From contig OY756142.1 in NCBI GenBank assembly GCA_963576785.1, positions 1,798,001-1,862,000 on the forward strand: a stretch of DNA of 64,000 bases. Direction: 5' to 3'. The DNA is from Chlorophyllum brunneum. Its lineage: Eukaryota > Basidiomycota > Agaricomycetes > Agaricales > Agaricaceae. The notes under the pieces were generated by a model. It was not told where the DNA came from. It did not search any database and saw only the letters and a program-made list of their open reading frames with translations. Of the stretch, positions 45,511 to 57,768 are shown piece after piece. Made by a program: the position numbers and the translations under genes. Position 1 is the stretch's first letter. Each line of letters opens with the position of its first letter.

Positions 45511-48500
45511 CTAAGCAGTGCCGTCACCCAAGAATCTAATCTTGATATCCCTCCCATTAAGACCGACAGCGCGGATGGTTTGAGGATCTCCAGGAACTAG
45601 GTCGATGGCCTGATCAGACCACTTGACATCTTCCCCATCAACATCCATGACAATGCCCTTGATTGGCTTTAGAGTCTGGAGTATAATCGTTTCGCCGTCT
45701 TTGTCCACAGTAGTCTTTAGACCGGCTTCGGCCACCGACGGGAACTTGATGAACTTGAACGGTTCAGGCCTGGTTCCGAAACGTCGGCGTCAAATCAGGA
45801 CATACAGACTTTTAGTAAACGAGTGGCGCTTTCATACCAGTTGGAGTATCTGCCCAAAACTTCACCGCTTTCTCCTAGGAGCCGCGCGGACAGTATGGTG
45901 GTTCTTGCTATGTCACTCTTCTTCGTACGTACGGGAAGTCCTGGGGCTTCGCCTTTGTAAATTGCCGTACTGGAGTTGGGAGCTAGCACGACTTCCTTGG
46001 ACCACCCTTCTGTCCAATCCGAGTGCAGGTCGAATGCAGTGAGCTCAAGTTTGGCTTTCTTCTCTTCCAGTGTGCTATTTGTACCCCATATTTCGAGCAC
46101 AGTATCAATTTTGAAGAAAGCAGCCGTTCTGTCATTGTCAAAGGTCTGATATTCTTTTCGGGTCATACCGACTGTGTAAGACCTCAGCTCGCGAGCGATG
46201 GCAAAGTAAGCAGGTTTTGGCCGCAGGAAGTAATCCACGATGGCCCATGATGTAACTGGCCAGCAATCGTTGATCTTGGTAAGGGATACACTGAGCAAGC
46301 TCAGGATGCGACTCCAAGCCGAGTTGTACCTACCTGCCATACAAGAGCACCAGCGGTATACTCACGGCCAGGTCCGCACCAGTTACGCCTCCAGAGCCGG
46401 TAGGCAGATGCCAAGGTCTCTGCTTGCATGACCTGGGTATAATAGACGTAGCTGTACAGGCAGTTAGTTGAACTCAGATTTGAATTCTGCTGTGGATAGA
46501 TGCACCAACCTTTCCATGTCGAACGCATGCCTAAAGTTCTCCACCAGGTAGAGCTAGTTACATTGACTGAGTGAACCTTTGTCAGAACTACCTATCAACT
46601 TACCTCGAGCCTGCGCTCGAAGCCGTCGGCCTTGTTGTGATTGTTACATACACTAGGATCGGGGCTGATTAGGTCACCATTAAAACAGACAATCCTGGAG
46701 AGCGCATACCGAGATTGAGGGAAACGCTCGGATAGGTTGCCTCCGAGCCAGTGGTCGACTGTTCGAATGTTGGGATATCCCTCCCTGAAGGGTGTCAGGT
46801 TCATACGATAAGGTTTCGGCGGCCTCGCCCATGCTTACATTCCGAACTCGGACACAAAACGGCCAGCTAAAATATCCCAATTATGCCACGGTTCTTGTGA
46901 TCCATGCCATACATTCCCTGGCTCACAATTAGTACCGAAGCCTGGGAAAAACAAACTGACGTGGCATACATTGGTGGATATCTCCCAGAGTCCTGTCCGT
47001 TGTCGGTCTGCCATGCCCACTATAAGGAGAAGCGCGATGGTAAAAGATGTTGGAGTGTGTCTCGACAACCTCTGGAAGGACGCGCTCATAGATATAGCGG
47101 GCCGGGAAGTTGGTTTTACGGAAGTCACTTGTCTCGTCTGCGTAGTCCAGTTCGAGGTTTAGAGATTCCGCGATTTGGTAATCTGCATTGTTTTTATTTA
47201 GCCTCAAGGCTCATGGGTATGAAGGAGGACGCAACACCTTCGTTGTTTCCGGCTAAACAGGACGATTTAGCAATAATCTTTGTCACAGCGAATTCCTTGA
47301 CTGACCGAAGATCACGACGGAAGGGTGGTGTCGCAGCCTTTTGACGTTCTGAGTCGCTTCTTCTTTTACAGATTCGAGGAAAGAGTCATATGCGGGATAT
47401 TGACCGCATCCGAACATGAAATCTTGCCAGACAAGGACTGGGAAAAGTCAGCCTTCCGTTGGGAGGGAAGAGAACCCATCGGATCTTACGGCCAAGTTCT
47501 GTGCATACCATCAATCAACTAATCGAGACATCTAGGAATGGGGGCTAACCGTCACAGATGTCGTAGAAGGCGTCATGTTCATAGATACCTCCGCCCCAGA
47601 CACGAACCATATTTTGGTTGCCTTCAACCATGAGCTGGAGCCAATCTCTGTACCTCTGGGGGGTAACGCTGGATGCCTTCGTCAAGACCCATGTAAACCA
47701 GCTCTAGGACAAGCTTACGTGGTGAGGAACGAGTCGGCTGGGATCCAGTTTGAACCTTTGGAAGAATCAATTCCAATCGCGAACTAATCTCCACATACAG
47801 ACGTACCACCACAGAATATCCTAATATTGTTGATTTCGAATAAGAACGTCAAGCCTTCCTGGTCAGTGAGTTTGTCTTGAACAACACGTGCTCGGCGGAA
47901 CCCAATATTTCGACTTCTCGTATCGAGGATGTTACCACACTGCAGGAACGGTCGTTTAATTCTTCAGACTGTCAATTAGGATGAGTATCGCGTGCCTCGT
48001 CTGTTAACTCAATAGATGCAGTGTACAAAGGTTGTTCTCCATATCCGGTCGGGTACCACATCTTCAACTGTCCGGGTTGGAAGTCAAACGAGAGCTGGGC
48101 ATAACCAGGATCAGTTGGAAGAGAGGACGTTGACGCTCCAATGGCACCGTCTGGTCCTTTAAGAACAAAGGTAGCGAACCCCCGCTTTTTCTCATTAAAA
48201 GTAACATCGACTGAGAGCTTCACGCCCAGTGCCTCGGTAACGTCTGTCCGAATATCAAGCTCAGTAATCCTGTTGTTGTAAGCCTGGAACGCAATGGGTT
48301 TCCATGGACCGACAGTCATGAGAATTGGGCCTATACACAAGTCAACATATAGGTCCTGGCAAATGGAGTGTGAGAGACGGTATCGTACCCCAATCCCATC
48401 CGTAGCTACAAGAGGGAAGGTCAACTGGAGCCCTGAGAAGAATGAGGGTGGCTCACTTGTATTGGGCCTTGCGGACATGCAAGCGACTAGAATCGCCGTT

Positions 48501-49245
48501 CCAGACACTGAACTTGCCATGTTTTTTCTCAAGGTCACGACCCTTTTCTCCTTATTTATAATTTGTCTCAACAAACCAAAATGACGGTACCTTCAAGAAG
48601 GCACTCTCGAAACGAATAGCAAGCTCGTTCAGGCCAGGTTTCAAGCTATCTTTGACTGCCATACGATGTTCGACAAATGCATTCGACGATCTACCAAGTC
48701 GTGATGTACCGGGACTGAAAAGGCCATAAATAAATAAGAACGCACGTCAGAATATCCTTGCCATTCTGCCTATGTTGATAAGCAGACAGTCAGAGTATGG
48801 CAATTTTATGGCAGACCAAGGTCGCAGTTGCAAACGTATCTAGGCCACCAAACACCAGATCAACGTTTGAATAGTCCAGTTCTTCTTGCGTAACATCAAA
48901 GCTGGTTTTGAAAGCCCACTCGGCTTCTCCAACCCCTGGTTGACATTCATCCTGAGTTTATCAAATAAAGTTTTGAAGTGATTCTGTTACTAACATTGAA
49001 CCTCCCATTCATGCAACCCCACGAACTAAAGGTTCCGAAACTACATCGGCATTCACACAAACGAAAAGCACACGATCCAAACACACCGGATCAGGTATCC
49101 TCCCAAGATTCAGAAGCTCGACATGAACCGTCGTCGGGAAACTGGACACTTGCAGCCATTCTCCATTCTTTGTTCCTTCGCCTCCACCAACTTGAGTGAA
49201 AGACCAGTTTTCCAGCGAACGTGAGACGCCGGATTTAGCAGTCAT
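45511..49245 (-). CDS. Beta-mannosidase, GH2 (cytosolic type)
   Basis: Removes beta-1,4-linked mannose from the non-reducing end of manno-oligosaccharides. The start MTAKSGVSRSLENWSFTQVG lacks a signal peptide, pointing to the intracellular fungal beta-mannosidase used on imported oligosaccharides. Many short exons carry the fold: an N-terminal sugar-binding domain; MVRVWGGGIYEHDAFYDICD; LVWQDFMFGCGQYPAYDSFL; HHPSVVIFAGNNE, whose final Glu is the predicted acid/base; YIYERVLPEVV; NVWHGSQEPWHNWD; and RFVSEFGM, whose Glu is the predicted nucleophile. C-terminal domains follow (INDCWPVTSWAIVDYFLRPK) and the protein ends IKIRFLGDGTA. Both catalytic glutamates are present. The start at 49245 is the first ATG of the leading exon. 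Internal borders near 47800-48000 and 48640-48980 are approximate. Confidence 0.88.
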
Positions 49246-49658
49246 TGTCGTGGGAGACTGATCAAATCGCAATCACAGAGCCGAGGTCAAAAGAAACCTG
49301 TAGAAGGTGGAGGTATCCTGTAGAAAGGGAGGATGAATGTTGATATCGATAGAATCAGATTAAAAGAGGGAGAATTCCGTGTCTTGCTCTTTTCGGCGCC
49401 AGTTTCCACTCCTAACTCGCCGGGAGATGGACATCAACTGAAAAATTCTTCCGATATTTATCCGCGGGGGAGGAGTACTAATTTGAGAAGGGGTTCTATC
49501 ATGTAAGGTTCCTGTTTCCCTGATTCGGGGAGAAGCACTAGTCGATTTTTCCTGAAGGATACGTCTGGGCAATACAAACCTATGAACAGTTGTTATGGGT
49601 ATATGTAAAGGTGATCCAGTTGGGACATAGTAAAAGCTCTAGAGTGACGAATATTAGT
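49246..49658. other. Intergenic region, beta-mannosidase promoter
   Basis: About 410 bp between the beta-mannosidase ATG and the stop of the next gene on the same strand, so it combines a 3' UTR and a promoter. No clear motif seen. Confidence 0.45.
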
Positions 49659-51545
49659 CTAGATGTAATATCTCCATCGCTTTCCTGGGGAGCCTACTCC
49701 TTCGCCATCTTGTTCATCCTGCTCATCCATCGCTCGATTCAGCTGCCTCAACGCCGTCCTCAGCCACAAGCACATTAATATACATGACAACGAAGCTACA
49801 ACACAAATTGCGTACGACTTGTTGTATGTTGGTCCCCATGCTTTCACCCAAACATATGCCCCGACCATGTTGCCGCTTTGTGATACGGCGTTGATGAGGG
49901 CGAGTGCTACAGCGCGTTTGGCGGGGGGGTTGGAGACCGTTGACGATGCCCACGCGAGGAAACACATGAAGCCCGCATTGGCTTGAGCCATTAGGAAGCT
50001 GGTAAAGCCCATTGAAGGTGACAAAGGACGGATGAGGACGGGAAAGCTTACAGTGAAATATAACGAACGGCCGTATTCATCGTCGACATTGCCAGTAGGA
50101 ACCCCCCAATTCCAATCAGAAGTGGAACGACGATATGTATACATCGTTCACCGGTCTTGTCCGAATGTCTCGAAACCCAAAGAGCCCAAGCGGTAGTGAC
50201 GATCCAAGGTGGCACGCAAAGCAAAAGTGAAATAGTCGTATTGTAGCCCATTGTTGCGGTGAGAGTCGGGAAGTATATATGGAAGGACAAAGAGATGACC
50301 AAGAGGAATAGCGTAATTGCCATGTACCATACTTTCCAGTCAGAGAAGGCAAGTATAAGTCCTTTTGTTGCACCTTTATTGGGCTTCATCGAGTCACCGA
50401 CCTCACCAGAAGGCTTGTGGTGGGTGTCTTCAGCAGCATCTTCAATCATCCTCCTTTTTGCCAACTCGTGCTCGGCAGGAGTAAGCCAGCTGATAATTTC
50501 GGTTTCGGGAAAGTCAGGCAGGATGAAGATAGCAACGATGGCGACCAAGACCGTCAAGCCACCTTCGACGAAGAACAGCCAACGCCATGCTGTATAACCA
50601 AATACACCATCCATCAAATCAAGGATGCCTGAAGCAATGAGAGAGCCGAAAGCATTGCTAATCAGGCTCCCGCAAGCGAAGAGTGTCGTCCTCTGGGAGA
50701 GTTCACTGCGTTTGTACCATCTCGCAATCAAATAGAGGGCACCGGGGAAGAAGGCTGCTTCTACAAAGCCTAGGAGAAAGCGAGCGAATAGGACACCGTG
50801 AAAACTAACAGGATATGAGATAAGACTCGTGTGGAAGGGGAAATGGTTTATACCTTGTGGTAAAACCTAAGAAAAGTGTCAGCCCGTGACGCGAGTGTCA
50901 AGAATTTAAACGAACCTGTACAAAACGAGACAGTTCCCCAAATCGTCATACAGCACGGCAGGTATACAGACGGTTTACCAATTTGGCTGAGAAACATATT
51001 CCTGGAATCGCAGTGTTAGGGATGCCAAAAATAACGACAGAGTCAGTGTTCCTCACGAGGGTATCTGCATCACAATGTACCCGACGTAGAGGATGGATAA
51101 TATGGAGGCAAATTGCGAGCCCTCCAGGCCCAGGTCTTCTTCGAAACCGCGTAGCCTGGCCGCACTAGCGAATTGTGAGTAAGAGTGATTGTGTCGAAAG
51201 GGAAGCAGTGTACGCTGCGCTATTCCGATCAATGTCTACTGGTGTGATCAGTCCAGCAAAGAGTATGGGCCACCACTACTCACAATTGAGAATGTATATG
51301 ACAACCAAAATTGACATCCTGATATCCAGCTTTTTGAGGAGTTTATTTTCCAATTTCTGTCTGGCCTCAGACCCACCGAACTGCAAGTCCGTATCGGGAC
51401 TGTCATACTGTGGTACTGTAAGGTCGCCGAGTTCAACACCGAGTTCAAGCCGGGAACGATCGAGAGGGGAGGATAAATCACCAGAATCAGAGAGCAGGGG
51501 GCGGTCTTCATCAGTGGATTGCGTCCCCAGCGAGTGCGCAGGCAT
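49659..51545 (-). CDS. Dal5-type MFS transporter 1
   Basis: A major facilitator of the allantoate permease/anion:cation symporter family, plasma membrane, about 500 residues. Acidic N terminus, then FGGSEARQKLENKLLKKLDI and MSILVVIYILN-YIDRN (helix 1 and the family's DRN motif across an intron). Then AARLRGFEEDLGLEGSQFAS, YVGYIVMQIPSN, RFLLGFVEAAFFPGALYLI, WYKRSELSQRTTLFACGSLI, a cytoplasmic loop, LTATMGYNTTISLLLCVPPW, FLMAQANAGFMCFLAWASST and NMVGAYVWVKAWGPTYNKSYA. The C terminus is GKRWRYYI. Known family substrates include allantoate, nicotinate, biotin and dipeptides, so the substrate cannot be assigned. Its start is 94 bp from the divergent AlaX gene. It is a paralogue of transporter 2 at 55408. 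Confidence 0.88.
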
Positions 51546-51639
51546 GGTCAGGCAGAGAAGAGGAGAATTAGGAGCAGAGTGTGGGAATGGGATTGGAAAT
51601 GCGTAAAGCGCTGGTCAGATGGCGGTTCAGGGTAGAGCC
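51546..51639. promoter_or_regulatory. 94-bp divergent promoter, transporter 1/AlaX
   Basis: Very short interval between opposite ATGs. It contains an inverted CCAAT (ATTGG near 51590). Confidence 0.45.
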
Positions 51640-53320
51640 ATGGCCACCGCTCCTGCCGATTATCACAGGATCGTCTCTCCAACCCTCAAAATTTCTGATG
51701 TCTCTGACATTCCTATCCCAGTCGGTATTCTCGCTTGCCAACGTATGTTTGGGATCTTCGTCTGTGCCCTGACTCACACGTTTCTCAGGTGATCCCCTCA
51801 GGAGGTCCATCGAAACGAGGGTTAGTAGCGCAGAATCCTATCGGCCACCTCCTTCGGACTCGAATAAGAAAGGCAAGAAGGCTGTCGTTGCACCAACTCT
51901 TCCAGATGGTCCACTTATTCTCGTAACCCTCTATGATACCGTGATCTTTCCGGAAGGGGGAGGCCAACCCACGGACACAGGTCTCATTACCACTGCTGAC
52001 GGAAAACGGTGGGAGGTCGTGCAATGCAAGAGACATGGTGGCCATGCTGTCCACTACGTTTGCGCGAAGGATAGCACGGCTAGTGCCGCACTTGCTGCCT
52101 TTGCTCCTGGTACTTCAGTCGTCGCTGAACTTGGTCAACAAGACTTCGAGAGGCGTTATGATCATGTATGTACCAGTGGACAGCTGAGCGCAGTAATTCC
52201 CTAAGTGATAATAACTGCAGATGTCCATGCACACCTCGCAGCATCTTCTCTCTGCCCTCCTTGAAACCCGTTTGAACCTCCCAACTCTTTCCTGGTCTCT
52301 TACGTCTTACCCGCAGCCGTGCTACGTCGAGCTTCCCAGAGGCATGTCGCAAGAGGAGATTTTCTCTACTCAGTCGGCAGCAAATAAGCTTGTCTTCGAG
52401 GGCCGTCGCGTGCATGTTGAGGTCCAGGAACTCGACCACCAAGCTGACCCTGAATCACAGGTTGTTCCAAAGCTTGAAAATGGTCGTGCTATAGGCAAAG
52501 CTTTGCCCGAAGATTACACAGGCGGCGTGAAGAGGGTTGTCGTAATAGACGGTGTTGATCGCAACCTGTAAGTAGTCATCTCTACTGCTTCACCCCTTTT
52601 TGGTCTGACTGCCTCAGATGCTGCGGGACCCACCTCCCTTCAATCCACAACCTTCAACTTTTCATCCTTCCCCATACTGAATCTCTCTCACGAAAGGATG
52701 CCAATTCGGGTTCCACCACAACCGTCCGCCTATACTTCCTCGCTGGACCTCGTCTAATCCATCACCTCACAAACACACACACACTTCTCACGTCCACTGC
52801 TTCAATCCTCAGTTCTGGGCTCCCCGTAGTTCCAGAGCGTGTCCAACAGGTCGCTGATGAGCGAAGAAGGGCAGAAAAACGGGTAAATGACGTTGAGGCT
52901 GAGCTGTCTCATTGGATTGGTAAAGGACTCGTAGCTGAGCTACTAGAAGGCGGCCAAGAGCGTACAGGACTGTGGAGGAAGCACCTGCACAGAATCGATG
53001 ATTCCTCCAATACCCTTGTCTTCCTCTCGTCCATAGCTTTCGCTATCTCTGACAGGATTAAAGCCAAAGCAGTACCCACCCCGTATCTGGTCATCCTTTC
53101 TTCCTCGCCCTCTGCGCAAACCTCACATTCCCTCAGCACCGTGCTAGTTCTTGGGTCCGATGACAGGAGGGTCAAAACAGCAGGTGATGCGTTGAAGTCA
53201 AGGTTGGGTATCAAAGGAGGAGGAAAAGGTCCCAGGTGGAGCGGCAAATTCAGTGGTGCCTGGAAAGATACAAAGGAGAGTGCCGTGGTTGAGGAGGTAC
53301 TTGCAGACATTGGTGACTGA
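51640..53320 (+). CDS. Alanyl-tRNA editing protein (AlaX/AARSD1)
   Basis: A free-standing trans-editing hydrolase that removes serine (and possibly glycine) from mischarged tRNA-Ala. It opens MATAPADYHRIVSPTLKISD, then ILVTLYDTVIFPEGGGQPTD with the GGGQPxD loop typical of AlaRS editing domains. The metal-binding motif HTSQH (within MHTSQHLLSALLE) follows an intron at about 52169-52220. The second metal motif CCGTH is spliced at 52570 (LCCGTHLP). The C-terminal third has a charged heptad-like helix (ERVQQVADERRRAEKRVNDV) and a glycine-rich end (GIKGGGKGPRW) that looks like the C-Ala-type domain of AlaRS. Length about 500 residues, so this is the long AlaX-L/AARSD1 form. Both metal motifs are intact. 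Confidence 0.9.
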
Positions 53321-53467
53321 CAGTACACAATGATACATAAAATAAGGATGCAACTATGCGGGGAAAAATAGTGAAACGTCGGTGTCCAGAATGCTGGTCT
53401 AGGGGAAGGGATAATTGCTGAGCGAGAGAGCTAGATATGGTGGTATCGCTGTTATCGTTCCCAAGGG

Positions 53468-54610
53468 TCATCTCAACTTACCAAAGCTTTGTTGGATAAA
53501 GTCAGCAATGGCGAGAATATACATATCGATACTACGTACTTCGTCGTCGCTTGAAGCTGATGCGGCCGATCCGACTATTTCTCTGTCACTCGACCCCCAT
53601 TCAGCATCTCGTTCTCCTCCTTCAGATTCTTCTAAGTCATCATCTTCCACCCCCTCCACTCCGCCGAGAATTTCCGGTTCATAGTCAAGTTCCTCCACAT
53701 CCTCCACATTATAATCCGAATGAAGTTCAGGTCCATTTGTTGGATCTTCGGCAAAACATTCTGGGCAGTATTCAGACTCCTCCACTATTTCCCCTTGTAC
53801 CTCACCCATGAACTCCGGATCGTAAGGAGGTGCTTCCATTTCATCCGTTAGCTCTGGACTGTATTCGAGTTCGCTTATAGGGTGCTCATAATCAGCTTCC
53901 TCCACTCCAACCGGCTCTTCCAAGTCAGGATCAGGCTCCCACAGTTCCTCATTGTCGTCCAGAGCTTCATGTTCTACATTCTCCTCGTGGGCGGCGAGGA
54001 TAGAATCAAGATCATCCTCATAGTCTTCGACATCGAAAGCCCAGTGGTCTGGTTCTGAGTAGTCAGCATCGATATCTTCATCACCTTCGGATGGTGGAAG
54101 GTATTCGCCGCCGTCGGATGATCCGTCGTCTTCTCCGTACGGGGAAATATCAATGGGGATGAATTGGAAGCGACAAGTTGGGCAGCTACCGTGCTATGAA
54201 TTGACAGAAACGATCAAAGAGGATAGAGGGTAAGAGTTGAAGAGAGGAGGTACCTCAGTTTTGACCCATTCTATCAAGCTGATAAAGTGTCAGTGCTTGG
54301 ATTGCGACCCAATGATAGAAATAACTCACTCTCGGCGACAAAAAATATGGCCGCATCCGTCAAGTTTAGTCACACCTGTCTCGTCTGCCTTCTTGTCTTC
54401 AAAGTCTGTGGGCGCCTGCCTTGCTTCCAGAGGATTGAGCACTTCCACGAATGGGACAAGGCAGATTGGACAGCTGTCTTCCAAGGGTACCTGGTCTTTG
54501 GGTAGAAACGGGAGGTCTTGGATAAATTGTTTGACCCGATCTGGGGTGGGGAGAAAAAGAGCGTCGTGGACGAGTTGTGCGGCGGCGGATCTGGCAAGAA
54601 ATGTGTCCAT
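53468..54610 (-). CDS. RING-finger protein 2 (long-loop RING, acidic tail)
   Basis: A probable E3 ubiquitin ligase. Starts MDTFLARSAAAQLVHDALFL. The RING reads CPIC, a loop of about 35 residues ending GVTKLDG, CGHIFCRRD, LIEWVKTEHGS and CPTCRFQFIPI. Two short introns fall inside it at the same relative place as in RING protein 1. The remaining C-terminal 230 or so residues are highly acidic (Asp/Glu/Ser/Tyr) with repeated EPE/YxPE-like segments, including a CPEC pair. The last codons before the stop include a donor-like sequence (GGTAAGTTG), so another exon overlapping the AlaX 3' end is possible but unproven. Function of the tail unknown. Confidence 0.77.
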
Positions 54611-55407
54611 TGGCGGTGAGGTGTTCAGAGTCAATCTTGCCGGCCGCCAAGCCACCGACGCGTCGTGGTCACGTGGACACATCAACTCCACACCCGCATG
54701 GCCTTGACAGCGTTTGCAACAAGCCGACCGTTCTCCATACCTGCGGGTTCGCAACATCTTGGCTCTTACCGCATCGTCATCTACTTCGTCGAGAGTTTTT
54801 CCTGACAGCGAATATCAAGGGAATACGCCTGAACATATGGGTTTTGGCATAAGAAGCCACTCTTTCTCCATCCTATCCACTTCGCGTGACTTCTTCGCAT
54901 CAAATATGTGAGCAGGGGTCAAACCCTGGCCTGTGCTTTACCTGGCCCGCGTTCATGAGTGCACCGTCTTTCTGCTTGCGTTCATCACCACCTCGATCCA
55001 TTACGCCAGGGCGCTCTCTCTGGACGCTTTCCAACTCCCCGCGGTGAACAACCACACGGAATCCGTTTACTTTAACCCCTCTGACCCACATATCTCCAGC
55101 ATTTTCACTCGGAAGAATGAATGAAGGGTCAAGTTGCCAACGAAATACAATTCCACGATCAATGCCATCCAATAACCGGAGGGCGCACCAGACTTGTCAT
55201 GTGGAGAAATCGAAGCACTATACATAACGGCTAGTCCGTTCTTTATTTAAACCCATGCCTATCCGGACCCGGACCTCTTGCCCACCTGCCTTCTCTCTCG
55301 CTTGGGGTATATCACTGGTTCTCTGATTGTACCTTTGCTTTTCCCTACATCCTCTGGTTCCAGCGAATTTGCAGTTTCTGTTGACTATATTATCAGCAAA
55401 AAGCACG
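54611..55407. promoter_or_regulatory. Divergent promoter region, RING 2/transporter 2
   Basis: About 800 bp between opposite starts. A CACGTG E-box lies at about 54670-54675. Several short open frames overlap it but none has gene-like features. Confidence 0.4.
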
Positions 55408-57490
55408 ATGTCGACCGAAGAAAAGGATGTCGAGAAGCATGAACGTGCATCGACCTCTTCCGGTGCTCATGAATTTGAGAGCGATGGAAAGTACTCAGAT
55501 ACAGAGTTTGGTGGTCCTGAGGAGAGGAAGAAGCTCGAGAGGAGGTTCTTGTGGAAGTTGGATTTGAGGATGAGCGTTATGGTTGTCATCTACATTCTGA
55601 ACTATGTCAGTGTTTCCCTCCGAGCTCTTCGTTATCTCAGGGGTGCTGATACGCTGCTATCAGATTGACCGAAACAACGCTGGGTGTGTGGGCAAGCGAT
55701 GAACCGAATTATGAAAAGCTGACATTAGCTACCAGTGCTGCACGTCTACGAGGGTTCGAGGCAGACCTCAACCTTCACGGTCAAGAGTTCGCAACTCTCC
55801 TGTCGATTCTTTATGTTGGCTACATCATCATGCAAATCCCATCGTCAGTCCTTCCAACCATGATTTAGTTGCGACTACTTGCTCATACAGTCATCACACA
55901 GAAACATGTTCCTCAACTGGATGGGAAAGCCTTCTCTGCACCTCCCCATATGCATGATGATCTGGGGGATGATATCCTGTTTAACTGGTTTGTTCTATCC
56001 GTTTCATTACAGGCTTTGTTTCATTCATGTTTGGCGGCTTGCTTCTCAGGCGTTACCCACAAGTTCGTATCCCCATCCGTTACACCTGCAAAAAGGGCAT
56101 GCACTCACATAAAACGTCACGGCTATTACCAGTTTCGTAGGAGCACTTCTAACGAGATTCTTCCTTGGTTTTGTTGAGGCTGCATTTTTCCCTGGTGCCT
56201 TGGTGCGTGCGACCTGATTTTTCCATGTTGTGAGATGTTGAGGGACTGGACGATGTTATCACCGGCACTGTTTGATTGAACAGTTCTTATTGTCGAAATG
56301 GTACAAACGAAATGAGCTAGGCCTGCGCACTGCGATTTTGTATTGCGGCAATATCATCAGCAATGCCTTTGGTTCACTCCTGGCTTCGGGAATATTGAGC
56401 GGTATGCAAGGAAAGCTGGGACACGCGGCTTGGCGGTGAGTTTTTGGCACCTGTATATTTGAAACTCGTTACTGAAGGGCCCTTCCCTTGTAGATGGCTC
56501 TTTTATATCGAAGGAGCACTGACAATAGCGATAGCAGCTCTTGCTATTTTTATACTACCTGACTTCCCTACCACTACTCGCTGGCTTTCGCCCCAAGAGC
56601 GTGCGTTGGCGATCAAGCGCATGGAAGAGGATGCCGGTGTAGGAGATGAACAGGAGACGGAGCAAGGGAACGGCAATGGGCTTTGGTTGGCACTAACGGA
56701 CTGGAAAGTTTGGTGGATCTCCTTGGCGTTAACTTCCCAGGTTATTGCATTGAGCTTCAATGCGTACTTCCCAACATTAAGTGCAACCTTGGGGTTCAGC
56801 CGCACGGTGACGTTACTACTGTGCGCCCCTCCCTTCATTTTCTCAGCCCTCGCCGCGTTTTGGTTGAGCAGGTAAGGAAGGCGTTGTTACATGGTCGGGT
56901 GGCAACTCAAGGGCTCAACGTCGATGTTACAGGCAATCCGATAAAAGAGGTGAACGCTTCTTCCACATCGTCAGTTCATTCGCTCTCGGGATTGTCGGTT
57001 TTATCATTGCGATATCAACTATGAATACGGCGGCGAGATATGTTTCCTTGTGAGCCAAAACCCTTGTTCACATATGCGGTACTAAATAGGGCGCTCGTAG
57101 GTTCCTCATGGCGCAGTCCTATGCCGGTTTCGTCGTGTTATATGCGTGGATGAGTAACTCGTTCCCTCGGCCCCCTTCGAAGAGGGCTGTGGCATTAGCT
57201 TTCATGAATGCCTTCTCGCAGCTAGGCAATATCGCTGGATCGTAAGTCCAAACAGGTGTTCTCTCGGAGTGTAGGGGACTGATCGGCAAACTCCGACAAC
57301 CAGATACGTGTGGCCTTCAGCATGGGGACCCACCTATCGAAACTCCTATGCGATCTGCATTGCGACGTCAGGGTTATCGATTGTGATGCTCTGGATGTAC
57401 AGGATGCACTTGATGTCTGTGAACAAGAAGCTAGATAAGGAAGAGGAGGCGAAGGGGGTGACGAAGAAGGGATTCCGATACATGATCTAA
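55408..57490 (+). CDS. Dal5-type MFS transporter 2
   Basis: A second allantoate-permease-family transporter, paralogous to transporter 1. Starts MSTEEKDVEKHERASTSSGA, then FGGPEERKKLERRFLWKLDL, MSVMVVIYILNY, an IDRNNA exon, AARLRGFEADLNLHGQEFAT, YVGYIIMQIPS, MFLNWMGKPSLHLPICMMIW, FFLGFVEAAFFPGAL, WYKRNELGLRTAILYCGNII, LSATLGFSRTVTLLLCAPPF, HIVSSFALGIVGFIIAISTM and FLMAQSYAGFVVLYAWMSNS. It ends YVWPSAWGPTYRNSYAICIA and GFRYMI. About eight short introns; all helices are present. The two paralogues share almost all motif positions, but the loop sequences differ clearly, so this is not a recent tandem copy. Confidence 0.88.
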
Positions 57491-57768
57491 GCAGAGTGTT
57501 ATTTACGAGCCTGTACGACAGATCAGATGAAAATCACGATGTGTGCATGAACCTGACTCGTGGTTGTGGCGACGGACACCGGGGTCCGGGCGGGTGGCCA
57601 GTCATCCGACGGGCATTGAGGACCCGAACCGCCGAGGCACCGTTGGGGCACCGATCTTGGGGATATTAATATAATATATTATTATTTCTGACGTCGTCCT
57701 CGTCCCACGCGACAGCACTCTTTCTCTCCTCCCTCACCTTCTCGTCGTCATCACCGGCGACGACGAGC
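57491..57768. promoter_or_regulatory. NEM1 promoter region
   Basis: 278 bp with an A/T run containing TATA-like repeats (near 57665-57688) directly followed by TGACGTC, a CRE/ATF-type site, about 75 bp before the NEM1 ATG. Confidence 0.45.

Noticed and set aside
53250..53471. Possible extra 3' exon for RING protein 2 after the donor-like GGTAAGTTG
   Set aside because: The alternative exon would run antisense through the end of AlaX coding sequence; the unspliced stop at 53468 is simpler. Kept only as a caveat.
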